Shown here piece after piece: positions 26,168 through 35,273 of a stretch of DNA of 64,000 bases; the stretch's first letter is position 1, and the number at the start of each line of letters is the position of its first letter. The translations under genes were made by a program, and so were the position numbers. This DNA is from Comamonas suwonensis. GTDB lineage: Bacteria; Pseudomonadota; Gammaproteobacteria; Burkholderiales; Burkholderiaceae_C. The notes under the pieces were generated by a model, which searched no databases, was not told the origin of the DNA, and saw only the letters and a program-made list of their open reading frames with translations. The stretch is taken from contig NZ_JABBCQ020000005.1 in NCBI RefSeq assembly GCF_012844455.2, forward strand, positions 62,001-126,000, written 5' to 3'.

Positions 26168-26204
26168 AAAGCCTGCATGGTTGCATCATGCAGGCTTTTT
26201 TTTG
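26168..26204 (+). terminator. Rho-independent terminator after rpe
   Basis: Stem AAAGCCTGCATG (26168-26179) / CATGCAGGCTTT (26187-26198) followed by a T-run. Confidence 0.93.
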
Positions 26205-26209
26205 AGTCT

Positions 26210-26258
26210 TTTTGGCTGCAAGTGCGCTATTGGGTTGCGCTTGCAGCTATTGAAATGA
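26210..26258 (-). repeat. Dispersed repeat, copy 5
   Basis: The minus strand reads CAATAGCTGCAAGCGCAACC then CAATAGCGCACTTGCAGCC. It fills the gap between the rpe terminator and the gph start. Confidence 0.7.
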
Positions 26259-26265
26259 TAGTTGT

Positions 26266-26949
26266 ATGAAGCTGAACCTGCCCACTCCCGCTGCTGCTCT
26301 GGATATTGATGCCGTCATGGTCGATCTGGACGGCACCATGGTCAACACACTGGGTGACTTTGCCGAAGCGCTCAACCGCATGCTGGCGGATCTGTCTTTA
26401 CCCGCCATTGCGCCGCAAGCCATTGAAAACATGGTTGGAAAGGGCAGCGAGAACCTGATTCGCTCCGTGCTGGCGCATGTGGGCGCGGCAGATATCGATG
26501 CGGTTTACCAGCAAGCTTGGCTGCGCTACGAGCATCACTATCTGGCCATCAACGGCCAGTTTGCTGACCTCTACCCCGGCGTGCTGGAGGGTTTGCAGGC
26601 GCTTCAATCCATGGGGCTGCGCATGGCCTGCCTGACTAACAAGCCTTTGTCTTTTGCCCAGCCGCTGCTGGCTGCCAAAGGGCTGGATGGCTTTTTTGAC
26701 TGCGTGTTTGGTGGTGACTCCTTCCCCCGCAAAAAGCCCGACCCCATGCCGTTGATTGAGACCTGCAAGGCATTGGGCAGTGAGCCGGCCCGCACGCTGA
26801 TGGTGGGGGATTCCAGCAACGACGCACAGGCCGCTCACGCCGCCGGCTGCCCGGTGGTGCTGATGACCTATGGCTACAACCATGGTGAGCCCATCACGGC
26901 GGTGGATGCCAAGGCACATTTGCATTCGCTGGCGCAGTTTGCTGTGTGA
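26266..26949 (+). CDS. gph: Phosphoglycolate phosphatase (HAD family)
   Basis: A 227-residue HAD hydrolase. Motif I DLDGTMVNT (about 24-32), a cap domain, motif II CLTNKP, Lys in RKKPDPMP, and motif IV MVGDSSNDAQAA. It clears 2-phosphoglycolate formed in DNA repair or oxygenase side reactions. In related genomes gph lies between rpe and trpE; here the speDE fusion gene and a minus-strand gene intervene. Confidence 0.93.
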   Translation: MKLNLPTPAAALDIDAVMVDLDGTMVNTLGDFAEALNRMLADLSLPAIAPQAIENMVGKGSENLIRSVLAHVGAADIDAVYQQAWLRYEHHYLAINGQFADLYPGVLEGLQALQSMGLRMACLTNKPLSFAQPLLAAKGLDGFFDCVFGGDSFPRKKPDPMPLIETCKALGSEPARTLMVGDSSNDAQAAHAAGCPVVLMTYGYNHGEPITAVDAKAHLHSLAQFAV

Positions 26950-27086
26950 TGCTGTGGCGTTGTCCGCATTTCTGGCAGGAAAGAGTGCGGATAAGCATAT
27001 TTGATAGAGTCATTCGCTTTGCCTGAACCATGCCGCTCCCAGATGTACTGGGGTGCTGGCAGAGAACGAAGGGGGACTCACGCCAC

Positions 27087-28370
27087 ATGCACGGACTGCA
27101 CCTGACTGCCGATCTTTACCAATGCACAGGCCACGAGCGCTACATGCTCGAAGCCGATGCTATCGCCCAACTTTGCCGCGACCAGACTGCGGCCTCGGGC
27201 CTGACGCTGGTGGATGACACATGGGTGAAATTTCCGCCCTATGAAGGTCAGCCCGGCGGCGTGACGGGAACTGTTTTGCTGGCGGAGTCGCATCTGGCCA
27301 TCCACACCTGGCCGGAAACGGGCAGCGTCACCATTGACGTTTATGTGTGCAACTTCTCGGATGACAACTCGGGCAAGGCCCGCAGTCTGATGGAAGGCGT
27401 GATCGGCGCGTTTGCACCCCAGCGCGTGCTGCGTCAGCATCTGATGCGTGGCGACATCCGCATGGCGACGCCTGCTGAAGGCGCGTCTGAGGAGGTACCT
27501 GAGAGCGCGGCGCAGACTGAATCCAGCTGGGCCATGGAGCAACTCACGCCGAACACCCGCTTTGGTTATCGCACCACGGGCAGCGAAAAGCAGCAGACAC
27601 CGTTTCAGCAGCTGGAGCTGCTGCAGACGCCGCAGTTTGGCAAGGTGCTGAGGCTCGATGATCGCTTTATGACCTCCGAGGGCGAGGAATTTTTCTACCA
27701 CGAAGCGCTGGTTCACCCGGCCGCCATGGCCCATCCCGCGCCGCGCAAGGCCTTGATTCTGGGTGGTGGTGACGGTGGTGCCGCCGAAGAGCTGCTCAAG
27801 CACCCGAGCATTGAGCGTGTAGTGCTGGCCGAGCTGGATGAGGCAGTGGTGCAGTTCTCGCGTCAGCATCTGCATGCGGTGCATCGCGGCGCGCTCGATG
27901 ATGCGCGCGTGCAGGTCTGCATAGGCGACGGACTGGCCTTGATGGACGAAACCGATGAGCGCTTTGACCTGGCGCTGATGGATCTGACAGACCCGGATAC
28001 GCCGGCCAGTGCCCTGTATTCGCCAGCGTCACTGTCGTGCATGAAGCGCGTGCTGGCACCGGGTGGCGCGCTGGTGCTGCACTTGGGTAGCCCGGTCTTT
28101 CACGGCAAGCAGGTGGCTGAGCTGGTGCGCAGCCTGCGCGAGCAGTTTGCGGTGGTGCGCTGCTATGGCCTCTACATTCCGCTTTATGGTGCCTACTGGG
28201 GACTGGCGGTGGCCTCTGACGAACTGGACCCGCTGGAGCTGAGGGAGCAGAAAGTGGCCGAGCGCCTCAAGCAACGCAATGTGGGCGATCTGCAGTACTA
28301 CAACGCGCAGGTGCACGGCGCACTGTTTGCGCTGCCCGGTTATTACCGCGATCTGCTGAAACCGCAGTGA
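27087..28370 (+). CDS. S-adenosylmethionine decarboxylase-spermidine synthase fusion
   Basis: A 427-residue two-domain protein using ATG 27087 ([13 protein letters not shown]); an in-frame ATG at 27030 has no ribosome binding site. Residues 1-~125 are a bacterial SpeD-type AdoMet decarboxylase. [14 protein letters not shown] contains the self-cleavage pair Glu67-Ser68, with Ser becoming the pyruvoyl group. Residues ~155-420 are spermidine synthase: [26 protein letters not shown] (AdoMet site), [12 protein letters not shown]. One chain thus makes decarboxylated AdoMet and uses it for spermidine. The order SpeD-SpeE is intact and both halves look functional. Confidence 0.93.
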   Translation: MHGLHLTADLYQCTGHERYMLEADAIAQLCRDQTAASGLTLVDDTWVKFPPYEGQPGGVTGTVLLAESHLAIHTWPETGSVTIDVYVCNFSDDNSGKARSLMEGVIGAFAPQRVLRQHLMRGDIRMATPAEGASEEVPESAAQTESSWAMEQLTPNTRFGYRTTGSEKQQTPFQQLELLQTPQFGKVLRLDDRFMTSEGEEFFYHEALVHPAAMAHPAPRKALILGGGDGGAAEELLKHPSIERVVLAELDEAVVQFSRQHLHAVHRGALDDARVQVCIGDGLALMDETDERFDLALMDLTDPDTPASALYSPASLSCMKRVLAPGGALVLHLGSPVFHGKQVAELVRSLREQFAVVRCYGLYIPLYGAYWGLAVASDELDPLELREQKVAERLKQRNVGDLQYYNAQVHGALFALPGYYRDLLKPQ

Positions 28371-28371
28371 G

Positions 28372-28977
28372 TCAGCCGGCCTCACCCAGCAGGGCCTTCT
28401 TGAGCTGCTGATCGGCGGGCCTGGGGCCTAGCCAGATGCCCAGCAGGGCGTTGAAGAATTCGGGCTCTTTAAAGGCTTCACCCTGCGGCTGCCCCTTGAC
28501 GGTGACGATGCTGCCCTGACCGGGAATCCAGTCCACGGAGAAGTTTTCGCCCGCCAGCAGTTTTTTGTGCTGGCTGAACAGCTCGCTCATGCGCATCACA
28601 CCGGGAATCAGCTTGGAGAACGCGGCGCGCTCCATGTTGTCTTCCATCCCGCGTGAGAACAGCTTGCCCAGTTCTGCCGAATCAATGTCGCGCAGCATGG
28701 TCACGGTGATGCGTTTGGGGCCGCTAAGGGCTGCCACGTCCTGAAAGTTGTGGGCGGGCTTTTCCAGGTAAAGACCGGCGGTATAGACCTTGAAAACTGC
28801 CTTGTAGCGCGTGCCCGCGCCGTTGAGTTCCAGCGCCTTGCCTTGCGACTGAATCGTAGCTGGATAGCTTACGCCGTGGAGTTTGACGGGGTCGGTCGAC
28901 GCGGCCTGCGCCAGAGTGGCGGAACTCGCAAGCGCTACCGCTAGCAGCAGGGCACGCGTAAAACGAGAGCTGGGCAT
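28372..28977 (-). CDS. Chalcone-isomerase-like exported protein
   Basis: A 201-residue protein using ATG 28977 after a GAGGAG site. It has a signal peptide to about residue 25 (LASSATLAQAA). The body matches the bacterial chalcone isomerase-like fold (VKLHGVSYPATIQSQGKALELNG; VFKVYTAGLYLEKPA; TVTMLRDIDSAELGKLFSRG). The bacterial members are not flavonoid enzymes and their substrate is unknown. It is convergent with the speDE fusion gene, with only 1 base between ends. Confidence 0.85.
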   Translation of the reverse strand: MPSSRFTRALLLAVALASSATLAQAASTDPVKLHGVSYPATIQSQGKALELNGAGTRYKAVFKVYTAGLYLEKPAHNFQDVAALSGPKRITVTMLRDIDSAELGKLFSRGMEDNMERAAFSKLIPGVMRMSELFSQHKKLLAGENFSVDWIPGQGSIVTVKGQPQGEAFKEPEFFNALLGIWLGPRPADQQLKKALLGEAG

Positions 28978-29172
28978 GGGGTGTGTCTCCTCGGTAGGCC
29001 GGCGTTGAAGCTCTGGTGGCTGCCGGTTGGGTTGTGTATGTTTAAATTTGTAAGCGTTCACTGCAATAAGGACTCACCCCAGCGCCGTGAAGATGCGGCG
29101 GTTACGGCTCGCCGCTCGGCAAACCGCGTGAGCGCCATGGCCTGCCTCTGTATGCGCTACACTGTTTGCATC

Positions 29173-29256
29173 ATGTTCATTCATCGCACGTTCAATGCAG
29201 GTTGTGGAGACCGGGGAGCCTGGCCCTGGCGTAAGCCTGCACATCCGAACTGCTAA
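29173..29256 (+). CDS. Candidate trp operon leader peptide
   Basis: A 27-residue ORF, MFIHRTFNAGCGDRGAWPWR plus KPAHPNC, with two Trp codons separated by one Pro codon (TGG CCC TGG). It lies 146 bases before trpE. Downstream are possible stems (GGCCT-N6-AGGCC at 29297-29312, and a GCAC-CCGG...CCGG-GTGC region at about 29258-29281), as expected for transcription attenuation. There is no strong ribosome binding site; a TACACT -10-like box at 29158-29163 would make the RNA nearly leaderless. This is inference from position and composition. Confidence 0.5.
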   Translation: MFIHRTFNAGCGDRGAWPWRKPAHPNC

Positions 29257-29401
29257 AGCACCCGGCACGAGCCCGGCGTGCACTCGCGGCCTGACCTTAG
29301 GCCATGGAATGAACCGGCGCATCCCCCAGACAATCAGCGTCACCTGCCATCTCAAAAGTCAGAGCAGGTGAGCCATGCGCCATGTATCCGGAGTTTTCAC
29401 C

Positions 29402-30901
29402 GTGATCACGGAACTGGAATTCAAGTCTCTCGCGGCCCAGGGCTATAACCGCATCCCCTTGTTGATCGAGGCCTTTGCTGACCTCGAAACTCCGCTCTCT
29501 CTCTACCTCAAGCTGGCTCATGCCAATGGCGACGGCAAATACAGCTTTTTGCTGGAATCCGTGGTTGGTGGCGAGCGCTTCGGCCGCTACAGCTTCATCG
29601 GCCTGCCCGCACGCAGTTTTGTGCGTGCTTCGGGCTTTGGTGCAGACGCCAAAACCGAGGTGGTGACTGATGGTCAGGTGGTGGAGACGGCCAGCGGCAA
29701 CCCGCTGGACTTCATCGCTGCGTATCAGCAGCGCTTCAAGGTCGCCGTCACGCCCGGCATGCCGCGTTTTTGCGGTGGCCTGGCTGGCTACTTTGGCTAT
29801 GACGCTGTGCGCTATATCGAGAAAAAGCTCGAAAAATCCTGCCCGCCCGATAGCCTGGGCACGCCCGACATCATGCTGCTGCAGTGCGAAGAGGTCGCCG
29901 TCATCGACAACCTATCGGGCAAGCTCTACCTCATCGTCTATGCCAACCCAGCAGAGGCTGAAGCCTTTGGCAAGGCCAAGAAGCGCCTGCGCCAGCTGAA
30001 AGATCAGCTGCGTTACTCCGTCAGCGCGCCGCAAATTCGTGCGGGTGAGAGCTATCCTGCCGAGCGCAGTTTTGACAAGCAGGACTATCTGGCCGCAGTG
30101 CAAAAGGCCAAGGATTTGATTGCCGCGGGCGACTTCATGCAGGTGCAGGTTGGTCAGCGCATTCAGAAGCGCTTCACCGCATCGCCGCTGAGTCTGTACC
30201 GCGCGTTGCGCTCGCTGAACCCCAGTCCTTACATGTACTTCTACCATTTTGGGGACTTCCATGTGGTGGGGGCCAGTCCCGAGATTCTGGTGCGCCAGGA
30301 GCGCACGACCGATGGCCAGAAGGTCACCATTCGCCCGCTGGCCGGTACCCGCCCGCGTGGCAGCACCGTGGAATCCGACAAAGCGACCGAACAAGAGTTG
30401 GTTGCTGATCCCAAGGAGCGTGCCGAGCACGTGATGCTGATTGATCTGGCGCGCAACGATATTGGGCGCATTGCCAAGACTGGCAGCGTCAAGGTGACCG
30501 AGGCTTTCTCGATCGAGCGCTACAGCCATGTCATGCATATCGTGAGCAATGTGGAAGGCATCTTGCAGGACGGCATGGACAATATGGATGTCTTCAAGTC
30601 CACCTTCCCCGCAGGCACGCTGACCGGCGCTCCCAAGGTGCATGCCATGGAAGTCATCGACCAGCTCGAACCCACCAAGCGCGGCATTTACGGCGGTGCC
30701 TGCGGTTACCTGAGCTTTGCGGGCGATATGGATCTGGCGATTGCGATTCGTACCGGCGTCATCAAAGACAACATGCTTTACGTGCAGGCAGCTGCTGGCG
30801 TGGTGGCCGATTCCGTGCCCGAGATGGAATGGAAAGAAACTGAGCACAAGGCCCGTGCCTTGCTGCGTGCGGCTGAACTGGTGGAAGAAGGTCTGGAATG
30901 A
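29402..30901 (+). CDS. trpE: Anthranilate synthase component I
   Basis: A 499-residue chorismate-utilising enzyme making anthranilate with TrpG. The GTG at 29402 (ITELEFKSLAAQGYNRIPL) has CCGGAG 8 bases upstream and gives the usual length; an ATG at 29375 would add 9 residues. Seen are the feedback-site-like LLESVVGGERFGRYSFIG near the N-terminus and the catalytic region IRPLAGTRPRG, EHVMLIDLARNDIGR, FPAGTLTGAPKV, and AIAIRTG. The stop overlaps the next start (ATGA). Confidence 0.96.
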   Translation: MITELEFKSLAAQGYNRIPLLIEAFADLETPLSLYLKLAHANGDGKYSFLLESVVGGERFGRYSFIGLPARSFVRASGFGADAKTEVVTDGQVVETASGNPLDFIAAYQQRFKVAVTPGMPRFCGGLAGYFGYDAVRYIEKKLEKSCPPDSLGTPDIMLLQCEEVAVIDNLSGKLYLIVYANPAEAEAFGKAKKRLRQLKDQLRYSVSAPQIRAGESYPAERSFDKQDYLAAVQKAKDLIAAGDFMQVQVGQRIQKRFTASPLSLYRALRSLNPSPYMYFYHFGDFHVVGASPEILVRQERTTDGQKVTIRPLAGTRPRGSTVESDKATEQELVADPKERAEHVMLIDLARNDIGRIAKTGSVKVTEAFSIERYSHVMHIVSNVEGILQDGMDNMDVFKSTFPAGTLTGAPKVHAMEVIDQLEPTKRGIYGGACGYLSFAGDMDLAIAIRTGVIKDNMLYVQAAAGVVADSVPEMEWKETEHKARALLRAAELVEEGLE

Positions 30902-31230
30902 ACAAGGCAATTGACTTGGTGCAGCCCTGCACCACCATGGAAGATGTGCGCCGCAATGTGAATGCACTTGACGATGTGCTGGTGCCGTTGCTGGTCACAC
31001 GCATCGGTTATATGCAGCAGGCCGCGCGCATCAAAGGTGATGTGGGCCAGGTGCGCGACGAGGCGCGCATCGAAGCCATCGTGCAGCGCGTGCGTGAGCG
31101 CACGGTGCAGGAAGGCGGCCAGCCCGATGTGATGGAGCAGGTGTACCGTGAGCTCATGGAAGCCTGCATCGCCTACGAACACCAGGAATTTGCGCGTCAG
31201 CGCAGTCATAGCGGATCCACCGAGGAGTAA
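30898..31230 (+). CDS. Chorismate mutase (AroQ class)
   Basis: A 110-residue all-helical protein beginning inside the trpE stop. [19 protein letters not shown] (with Arg of helix 1), [13 protein letters not shown] (Lys of the active site) and [16 protein letters not shown] form the AroQ pattern. The PchB-like isochorismate lyase subfamily is an alternative. Chorismate mutase diverts chorismate towards prephenate, Phe and Tyr, competing with TrpE, so its tight coupling inside a trp operon is notable. Confidence 0.85.
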   Translation: MNKAIDLVQPCTTMEDVRRNVNALDDVLVPLLVTRIGYMQQAARIKGDVGQVRDEARIEAIVQRVRERTVQEGGQPDVMEQVYRELMEACIAYEHQEFARQRSHSGSTEE

Positions 31231-31234
31231 GACC

Positions 31235-31816
31235 ATGAAACTGCTGATGGTCGATAACTACGACAGCTTTACCTACAACATCGTTCAGTACTTTGGTGAG
31301 CTGGGTGCCGAGGTGACGGTGGTCCGCAACGATGAAGCCAGCGTGGCCGAAGTGCAAGCGCTGATCGCTCGCGAAGGCATTGAGCGACTGGTGATTTCGC
31401 CCGGCCCCTGCTCGCCCAACGAGGCGGGCATATCGGTGGCGGCGATCCGGCATTTTGCGGGCAAGCTGCCGATTCTGGGCGTGTGTCTGGGCCACCAGAG
31501 CATTGGTGCGGCGTTTGGTGGCGACATCATTCGCGCTGGCCAGCAAATGCATGGCAAAACCAGCGTCATCCACACCGATCAGAAGGGCGTGTTTGCCGAG
31601 CTGCCCAAGGCGTTCACGGTCAACCGCTATCACTCGCTGGTGATCGACAAAAACACGCTGCCGGACTGCCTTGAAATCACGGCCACCAGTGAAGATGGTG
31701 AAATTCAGGGCGTGCGCCATAAAACGCTGGCGATTGAGGGCGTGCAGTTTCACCCCGAGAGCATTCTGACCGAGCATGGCCATGCCATGCTCAAGAACTT
31801 TCTGGATCAGAAGTAA
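31235..31816 (+). CDS. trpG: Anthranilate synthase glutaminase component
   Basis: A 193-residue class I glutamine amidotransferase using ATG 31235 after a GAGGAG site. It has the oxyanion region [13 protein letters not shown], nucleophile Cys in [10 protein letters not shown] (about residue 84), and the His-Glu pair in [13 protein letters not shown]. It supplies ammonia to TrpE and may also serve p-aminobenzoate synthesis. Confidence 0.96.
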   Translation: MKLLMVDNYDSFTYNIVQYFGELGAEVTVVRNDEASVAEVQALIAREGIERLVISPGPCSPNEAGISVAAIRHFAGKLPILGVCLGHQSIGAAFGGDIIRAGQQMHGKTSVIHTDQKGVFAELPKAFTVNRYHSLVIDKNTLPDCLEITATSEDGEIQGVRHKTLAIEGVQFHPESILTEHGHAMLKNFLDQK

Positions 31817-31830
31817 GCCGGGTTTTACTC

Positions 31831-31865
31831 ATTAATCAATAGCTGCTGGCGCTCGTCTTATCTGG
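31831..31865 (+). repeat. Dispersed repeat, copy 6 (partial)
   Basis: Reads ATTAATCAATAGCTGCTGGCGCTCG and then diverges, in the 125-base trpG-trpD gap. Confidence 0.55.
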
Positions 31866-31941
31866 GTTTGAGAATGAAAATGATAAGAAAGCTAGTAAAG
31901 ACAAACGCAAACAGCTCTTAAAAACATAGAGAGATATTGCA

Positions 31942-32976
31942 ATGATTACTGCCCAGGAAGCGCTGCAACGCACGATCGAGCACCGCGAAATCTTCCACGA
32001 CGAGATGCTGCATTTGATGCGCATGATCATGCGTGGCGAGCTGTCCCCGGTCATGACGGCATCCATCCTCACCGGCCTGCGCGTGAAGAAGGAAACGATT
32101 GGCGAAATCTCGGCCGCAGCCGAGGTGATGCGTGAGTTCTCCCACAAGGTGAACGTGCATGACAAGACCCATCTGGTCGACATCGTGGGCACGGGCGGCG
32201 ATGGTGCCAACACCTTCAACATCTCCACCTGCTCCACCTTTGTGATTTCGGCGGCCGGTGGCAAGGTTAGCAAGCATGGTGGCCGCAGCGTCAGCAGCAA
32301 AAGCGGTAGCGCAGACGCGATGGAGGCGCTGGGCGTCAACATCAACTTGAACGCTGCGCAAATTGCGGACTGCATCCGCGACGTAGGCATCGGCTTCATG
32401 TTCGCGCCCAACCATCACCCCGCCATGAAGAATGTGGCGCCCGTGCGCAAAGAGCTGGGCGTGCGTACCATCTTCAATATCCTGGGCCCGCTGACCAATC
32501 CTGCCAGTGCTCCCAATATTCTGATGGGCGTGTTTCACGAAGACCTGGTCGGCATTCAGGTGCGCGCGCTGCAGCGCCTGGGTGCAGAGCATGCGCTGGT
32601 GGTCTATGGCCGCGATGGTCTGGACGAAATCAGCCTGGGTGCAGGCACGCTGGTCGGCGAGCTCAAAGATGGCGTGGTGCGTGAATACGAGGTCCACCCC
32701 GAAGATTTTGGTCTGCGCATGGCAGGAACGCGCTCGCTCAAGGTCGAGAACCCCGAAGAATCCAAAGCCATGCTGCTGGGTGTGCTGCAGGGTGAACAAG
32801 GCCCGGCACGCGATATCGTCTGCCTGAATGCTGGCGCGGCGCTGTATGCCGCCAATGTGGCCAGCTCCATAGCAGACGGTCTGGATCGTGCGCAAAAGGC
32901 CGTGGATAGCGGCGCGGCGCTGGCCAAGCTCAAGGACTTGGTGAGCTATTCACAAAGGCTGAGCACCGCGGCATGA
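31942..32976 (+). CDS. trpD: Anthranilate phosphoribosyltransferase
   Basis: A 344-residue enzyme attaching PRPP ribose-phosphate to anthranilate. Motifs: [20 protein letters not shown] (PRPP site), [40 protein letters not shown]. The length is normal. The stop TGA overlaps the ATG of a 53-codon membrane ORF. Confidence 0.97.
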   Translation: MITAQEALQRTIEHREIFHDEMLHLMRMIMRGELSPVMTASILTGLRVKKETIGEISAAAEVMREFSHKVNVHDKTHLVDIVGTGGDGANTFNISTCSTFVISAAGGKVSKHGGRSVSSKSGSADAMEALGVNINLNAAQIADCIRDVGIGFMFAPNHHPAMKNVAPVRKELGVRTIFNILGPLTNPASAPNILMGVFHEDLVGIQVRALQRLGAEHALVVYGRDGLDEISLGAGTLVGELKDGVVREYEVHPEDFGLRMAGTRSLKVENPEESKAMLLGVLQGEQGPARDIVCLNAGAALYAANVASSIADGLDRAQKAVDSGAALAKLKDLVSYSQRLSTAA

Positions 32977-33134
32977 GCCTGCTGGATGCCCCTATCTGGA
33001 ACGATGCCGGCACCTGGATTGTGTTGGGTATCTCCCTTCTCTTTATCGTGGTCGGCATCGTGATGCACCGCGTCATCATGACGATCTTGCGCGGGCCGCA
33101 GGGCGACGCCACCAACAAGGAAAAACATGTCTGA
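32973..33134 (+). CDS. Small single-pass membrane protein between trpD and trpC
   Basis: A 53-residue ORF whose ATG overlaps the trpD stop by 4 bases and whose end overlaps the trpC start by 8 bases, an arrangement typical of translational coupling. After an acidic start ([13 protein letters not shown]) comes one hydrophobic helix ([18 protein letters not shown]), followed by a basic segment ([13 protein letters not shown]). Codon use matches the flanking genes. I do not recognise a family. It would sit in the inner membrane with the C-terminus inside by the positive-inside rule. Confidence 0.65.
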   Translation: MSLLDAPIWNDAGTWIVLGISLLFIVVGIVMHRVIMTILRGPQGDATNKEKHV

Positions 33135-33927
33135 CATTCTGAAAAAAATCTGTGACGTCAAAGTCCAGGAAGTGGCTGCTGCCAAGAAGTCCATCCCCCT
33201 CACCGAGATGCGCCGCGATGCGGAAAGCCGTGTCTCCACGCGTGATTTTGTGGGTGCGATTCGCGCCAAAATCGCCAAGGGTCAGGCTGGTGTGATTGCC
33301 GAGGTCAAGAAGGCCAGCCCCAGCAAGGGTGTGATTCGAGCCGACTTCGACCCTGCCGATATCGCCCAGAGCTATATGGTGGGCGACGGCAAGGTCAGCG
33401 CGGCTTGCCTGTCGGTACTGACCGACCGCCAGTTTTTTCAGGGCCAGCCCGACTATCTGAAGCAGGCCCGCGCCAGCACGCTGCTGCCCGTGCTGCGCAA
33501 GGATTTCATGATTGATCCGTACCAAATCTACGAATCACGCGTGATGGGCGCTGACTGTGTGTTGCTGATTGCCGCCTGCCTGGATGACGCGCAAATGGCC
33601 GAAATGGAGCAGATTGCTTTCAATCTGGACATGGACGTGCTGGTGGAGGTGCATGACGGCGAGGAACTGCAGCGCGCACTCAAGCTGAAGACACCGCTGG
33701 TAGGCATCAATAACCGCAATCTGCGCAGTTTTGAGGTGGATATTCAGACCACGATTGCCCTCAAGAAGGATGTGCCTGCAGACCGCCTGCTGGTGACAGA
33801 GTCCGGCATCCTGACCCAGGCTGATGTGCAGACCCTGCGAGGTGCGGGCATCAATGCCTTCCTGGTGGGCGAGGCCTTTATGCGTGCCCATGAGCCGGGC
33901 GAAGCCCTGGCCAAACTGTTTCAGTAA
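33127..33927 (+). CDS. trpC: Indole-3-glycerol phosphate synthase
   Basis: A 266-residue monofunctional TIM-barrel enzyme. Seen are [14 protein letters not shown] (catalytic Lys), [40 protein letters not shown] and LVTESGILT. The TrpF domain is not fused, as usual in betaproteobacteria. AAGGAA precedes the ATG at 33127. Confidence 0.97.
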   Translation: MSDILKKICDVKVQEVAAAKKSIPLTEMRRDAESRVSTRDFVGAIRAKIAKGQAGVIAEVKKASPSKGVIRADFDPADIAQSYMVGDGKVSAACLSVLTDRQFFQGQPDYLKQARASTLLPVLRKDFMIDPYQIYESRVMGADCVLLIAACLDDAQMAEMEQIAFNLDMDVLVEVHDGEELQRALKLKTPLVGINNRNLRSFEVDIQTTIALKKDVPADRLLVTESGILTQADVQTLRGAGINAFLVGEAFMRAHEPGEALAKLFQ

Positions 33928-33941
33928 TCTGCAAACAAGCG

Positions 33942-33967
33942 GTGCAGGTTCAGGCCAGAACCTGCAC
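33942..33967. terminator. Perfect hairpin between convergent trpC and winged-helix gene
   Basis: GTGCAGGTTC / GAACCTGCAC with a 6-base loop. It overlaps the last codons of the minus-strand gene. There is no T-run, so termination is plausible but unproven. Confidence 0.5.
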
Positions 33968-34354
33968 ATCCGCATCCAGAAAATAGCCCGCCCCACGCTT
34001 GGTCTTGAGCAGCGTCGGGGTGCGGTTGGACGGCTCCACCTTACGACGCAGGCGCAGCATCTGCACATCAATGGCCCGGTCAAAGATTTCGTCTTCAGCC
34101 TGCGTCATGTCCATGATCTGCTCGCGGCTCATGATCTGCCTGGGGCGCTTGAGCAAGACCAGCAGTAGCGCAAATTCGGTTTTTGTCAGGCCCACCTCCT
34201 GCCCCGCATCGCTGATGAGGCTGCGCGAGCGCAGGCGCAGTTCCCAGTCGGCGAATTTGAAGCCTTGTGGACCCAGATTGAAAGCAGAGCGGGCGGACGC
34301 AAAGAAGCCTTTTGGGGTTGTGGAGCCAGCTTGGGTGGCGGACGCGGTGTGCAT
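33950..34354 (-). CDS. Stand-alone OmpR-type winged-helix protein
   Basis: A 134-residue protein using ATG 34354 with an AAGGAG site. A short disordered N-terminus is followed by a complete Trans_reg_C winged helix (about 38-130): LRLRSRSLISDAGQEVGLTK, EFALLLVLLKRPRQIMSREQ, AIDVQMLRLRRKVE, TKRGAGYFLD. No phosphoacceptor receiver domain is present and no histidine kinase gene is adjacent. DNA binding is expected but the target and the signal are unknown. Confidence 0.85.
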   Translation of the reverse strand: MHTASATQAGSTTPKGFFASARSAFNLGPQGFKFADWELRLRSRSLISDAGQEVGLTKTEFALLLVLLKRPRQIMSREQIMDMTQAEDEIFDRAIDVQMLRLRRKVEPSNRTPTLLKTKRGAGYFLDADVQVLA

Positions 34355-34526
34355 AGATAACTCCTTGTGAGCCTGAGCCATCAAATGGTCAGCTGTACTG
34401 GAGTCAATTCTTTGCAATTGGTGACCATATGTCACTCACTGAAATCAGGTATTTTTAGCCTTAAATTTAGTGGAAACCCTTGGTTTTATGGGCTGTGAAT
34501 CCCTCGGAAGTTGCGAAAATCCGCGT

Positions 34527-35264
34527 ATGAACCTCACAAGCGCGAGTCTGACCCCGGACGAATCCACCCCCACGCAATTGCACAGTGCTGATCCGCAGGC
34601 CTGGCCTGTGGCACCTGGCTGGCAGGCGCTGACAGATGCCTTTTTTGAAGGGGCGACGGGGCAGAAGCTGCTGCAGTTTCTGCAGCAAAGACTGGATGCG
34701 AGCGCGGTTGTCTTCCCGCCCAAGCCTTTGCGAGCGCTGGAGCTGACGGCGCCAGAGGATGTGCGTGTCGTCATCCTGGGCCAGGACCCCTATCACGGCC
34801 GAGGTCAGGCCGAGGGGCTATCGTTTTCGGTCGCACCTGGCGTGCGCATTCCACCTTCGCTACAGAACATCTTCAAAGAAATGCTGCGCGACCTGGGCGC
34901 GCCATATCCCGCTTTTCCCCAGCCCGGTGGCAGTTTGGTTAGTTGGGCCGAGCATGGCGTGCTGCTGCTCAACACTTGCCTGACGGTTGAAGAAGGACAG
35001 GCCGCCAGTCACGCTAAAAAAGGCTGGGAAGCGCTGACCGACTCCATCATTCGGCATGTAGCCGAGCAAGGTCGTCCTACCGTTTTCATGCTCTGGGGCG
35101 CTCATGCCCAAGCCAAGCGTGTTTTCATTCCTGAGGATCGAGGGCACCTGGTGTTGATGAGCAATCATCCCTCACCGTTGTCGGCGCTGCGCTCGCCCGT
35201 GCCGTTTATCGGCAACGGGCACTTTGGTAAGGCCAAGGCGTTTCGCATCGAGCACGGGTATTGA
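34527..35264 (+). CDS. ung: Uracil-DNA glycosylase
   Basis: A 245-residue family 1 UDG using ATG 34527; in-frame ATGs at 34470 and 34488 exist and the ribosome binding site is weak. Catalytic motif GQDPYHGRGQAEGLSFSV (water-activating Asp) and the C-terminal HPSPLSALR loop with its His are present. It removes uracil from DNA to start base excision repair. The first ~45 residues are poorly conserved. Confidence 0.95.
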   Translation: MNLTSASLTPDESTPTQLHSADPQAWPVAPGWQALTDAFFEGATGQKLLQFLQQRLDASAVVFPPKPLRALELTAPEDVRVVILGQDPYHGRGQAEGLSFSVAPGVRIPPSLQNIFKEMLRDLGAPYPAFPQPGGSLVSWAEHGVLLLNTCLTVEEGQAASHAKKGWEALTDSIIRHVAEQGRPTVFMLWGAHAQAKRVFIPEDRGHLVLMSNHPSPLSALRSPVPFIGNGHFGKAKAFRIEHGY

Positions 35265-35273
35265 GGCTGGGGG

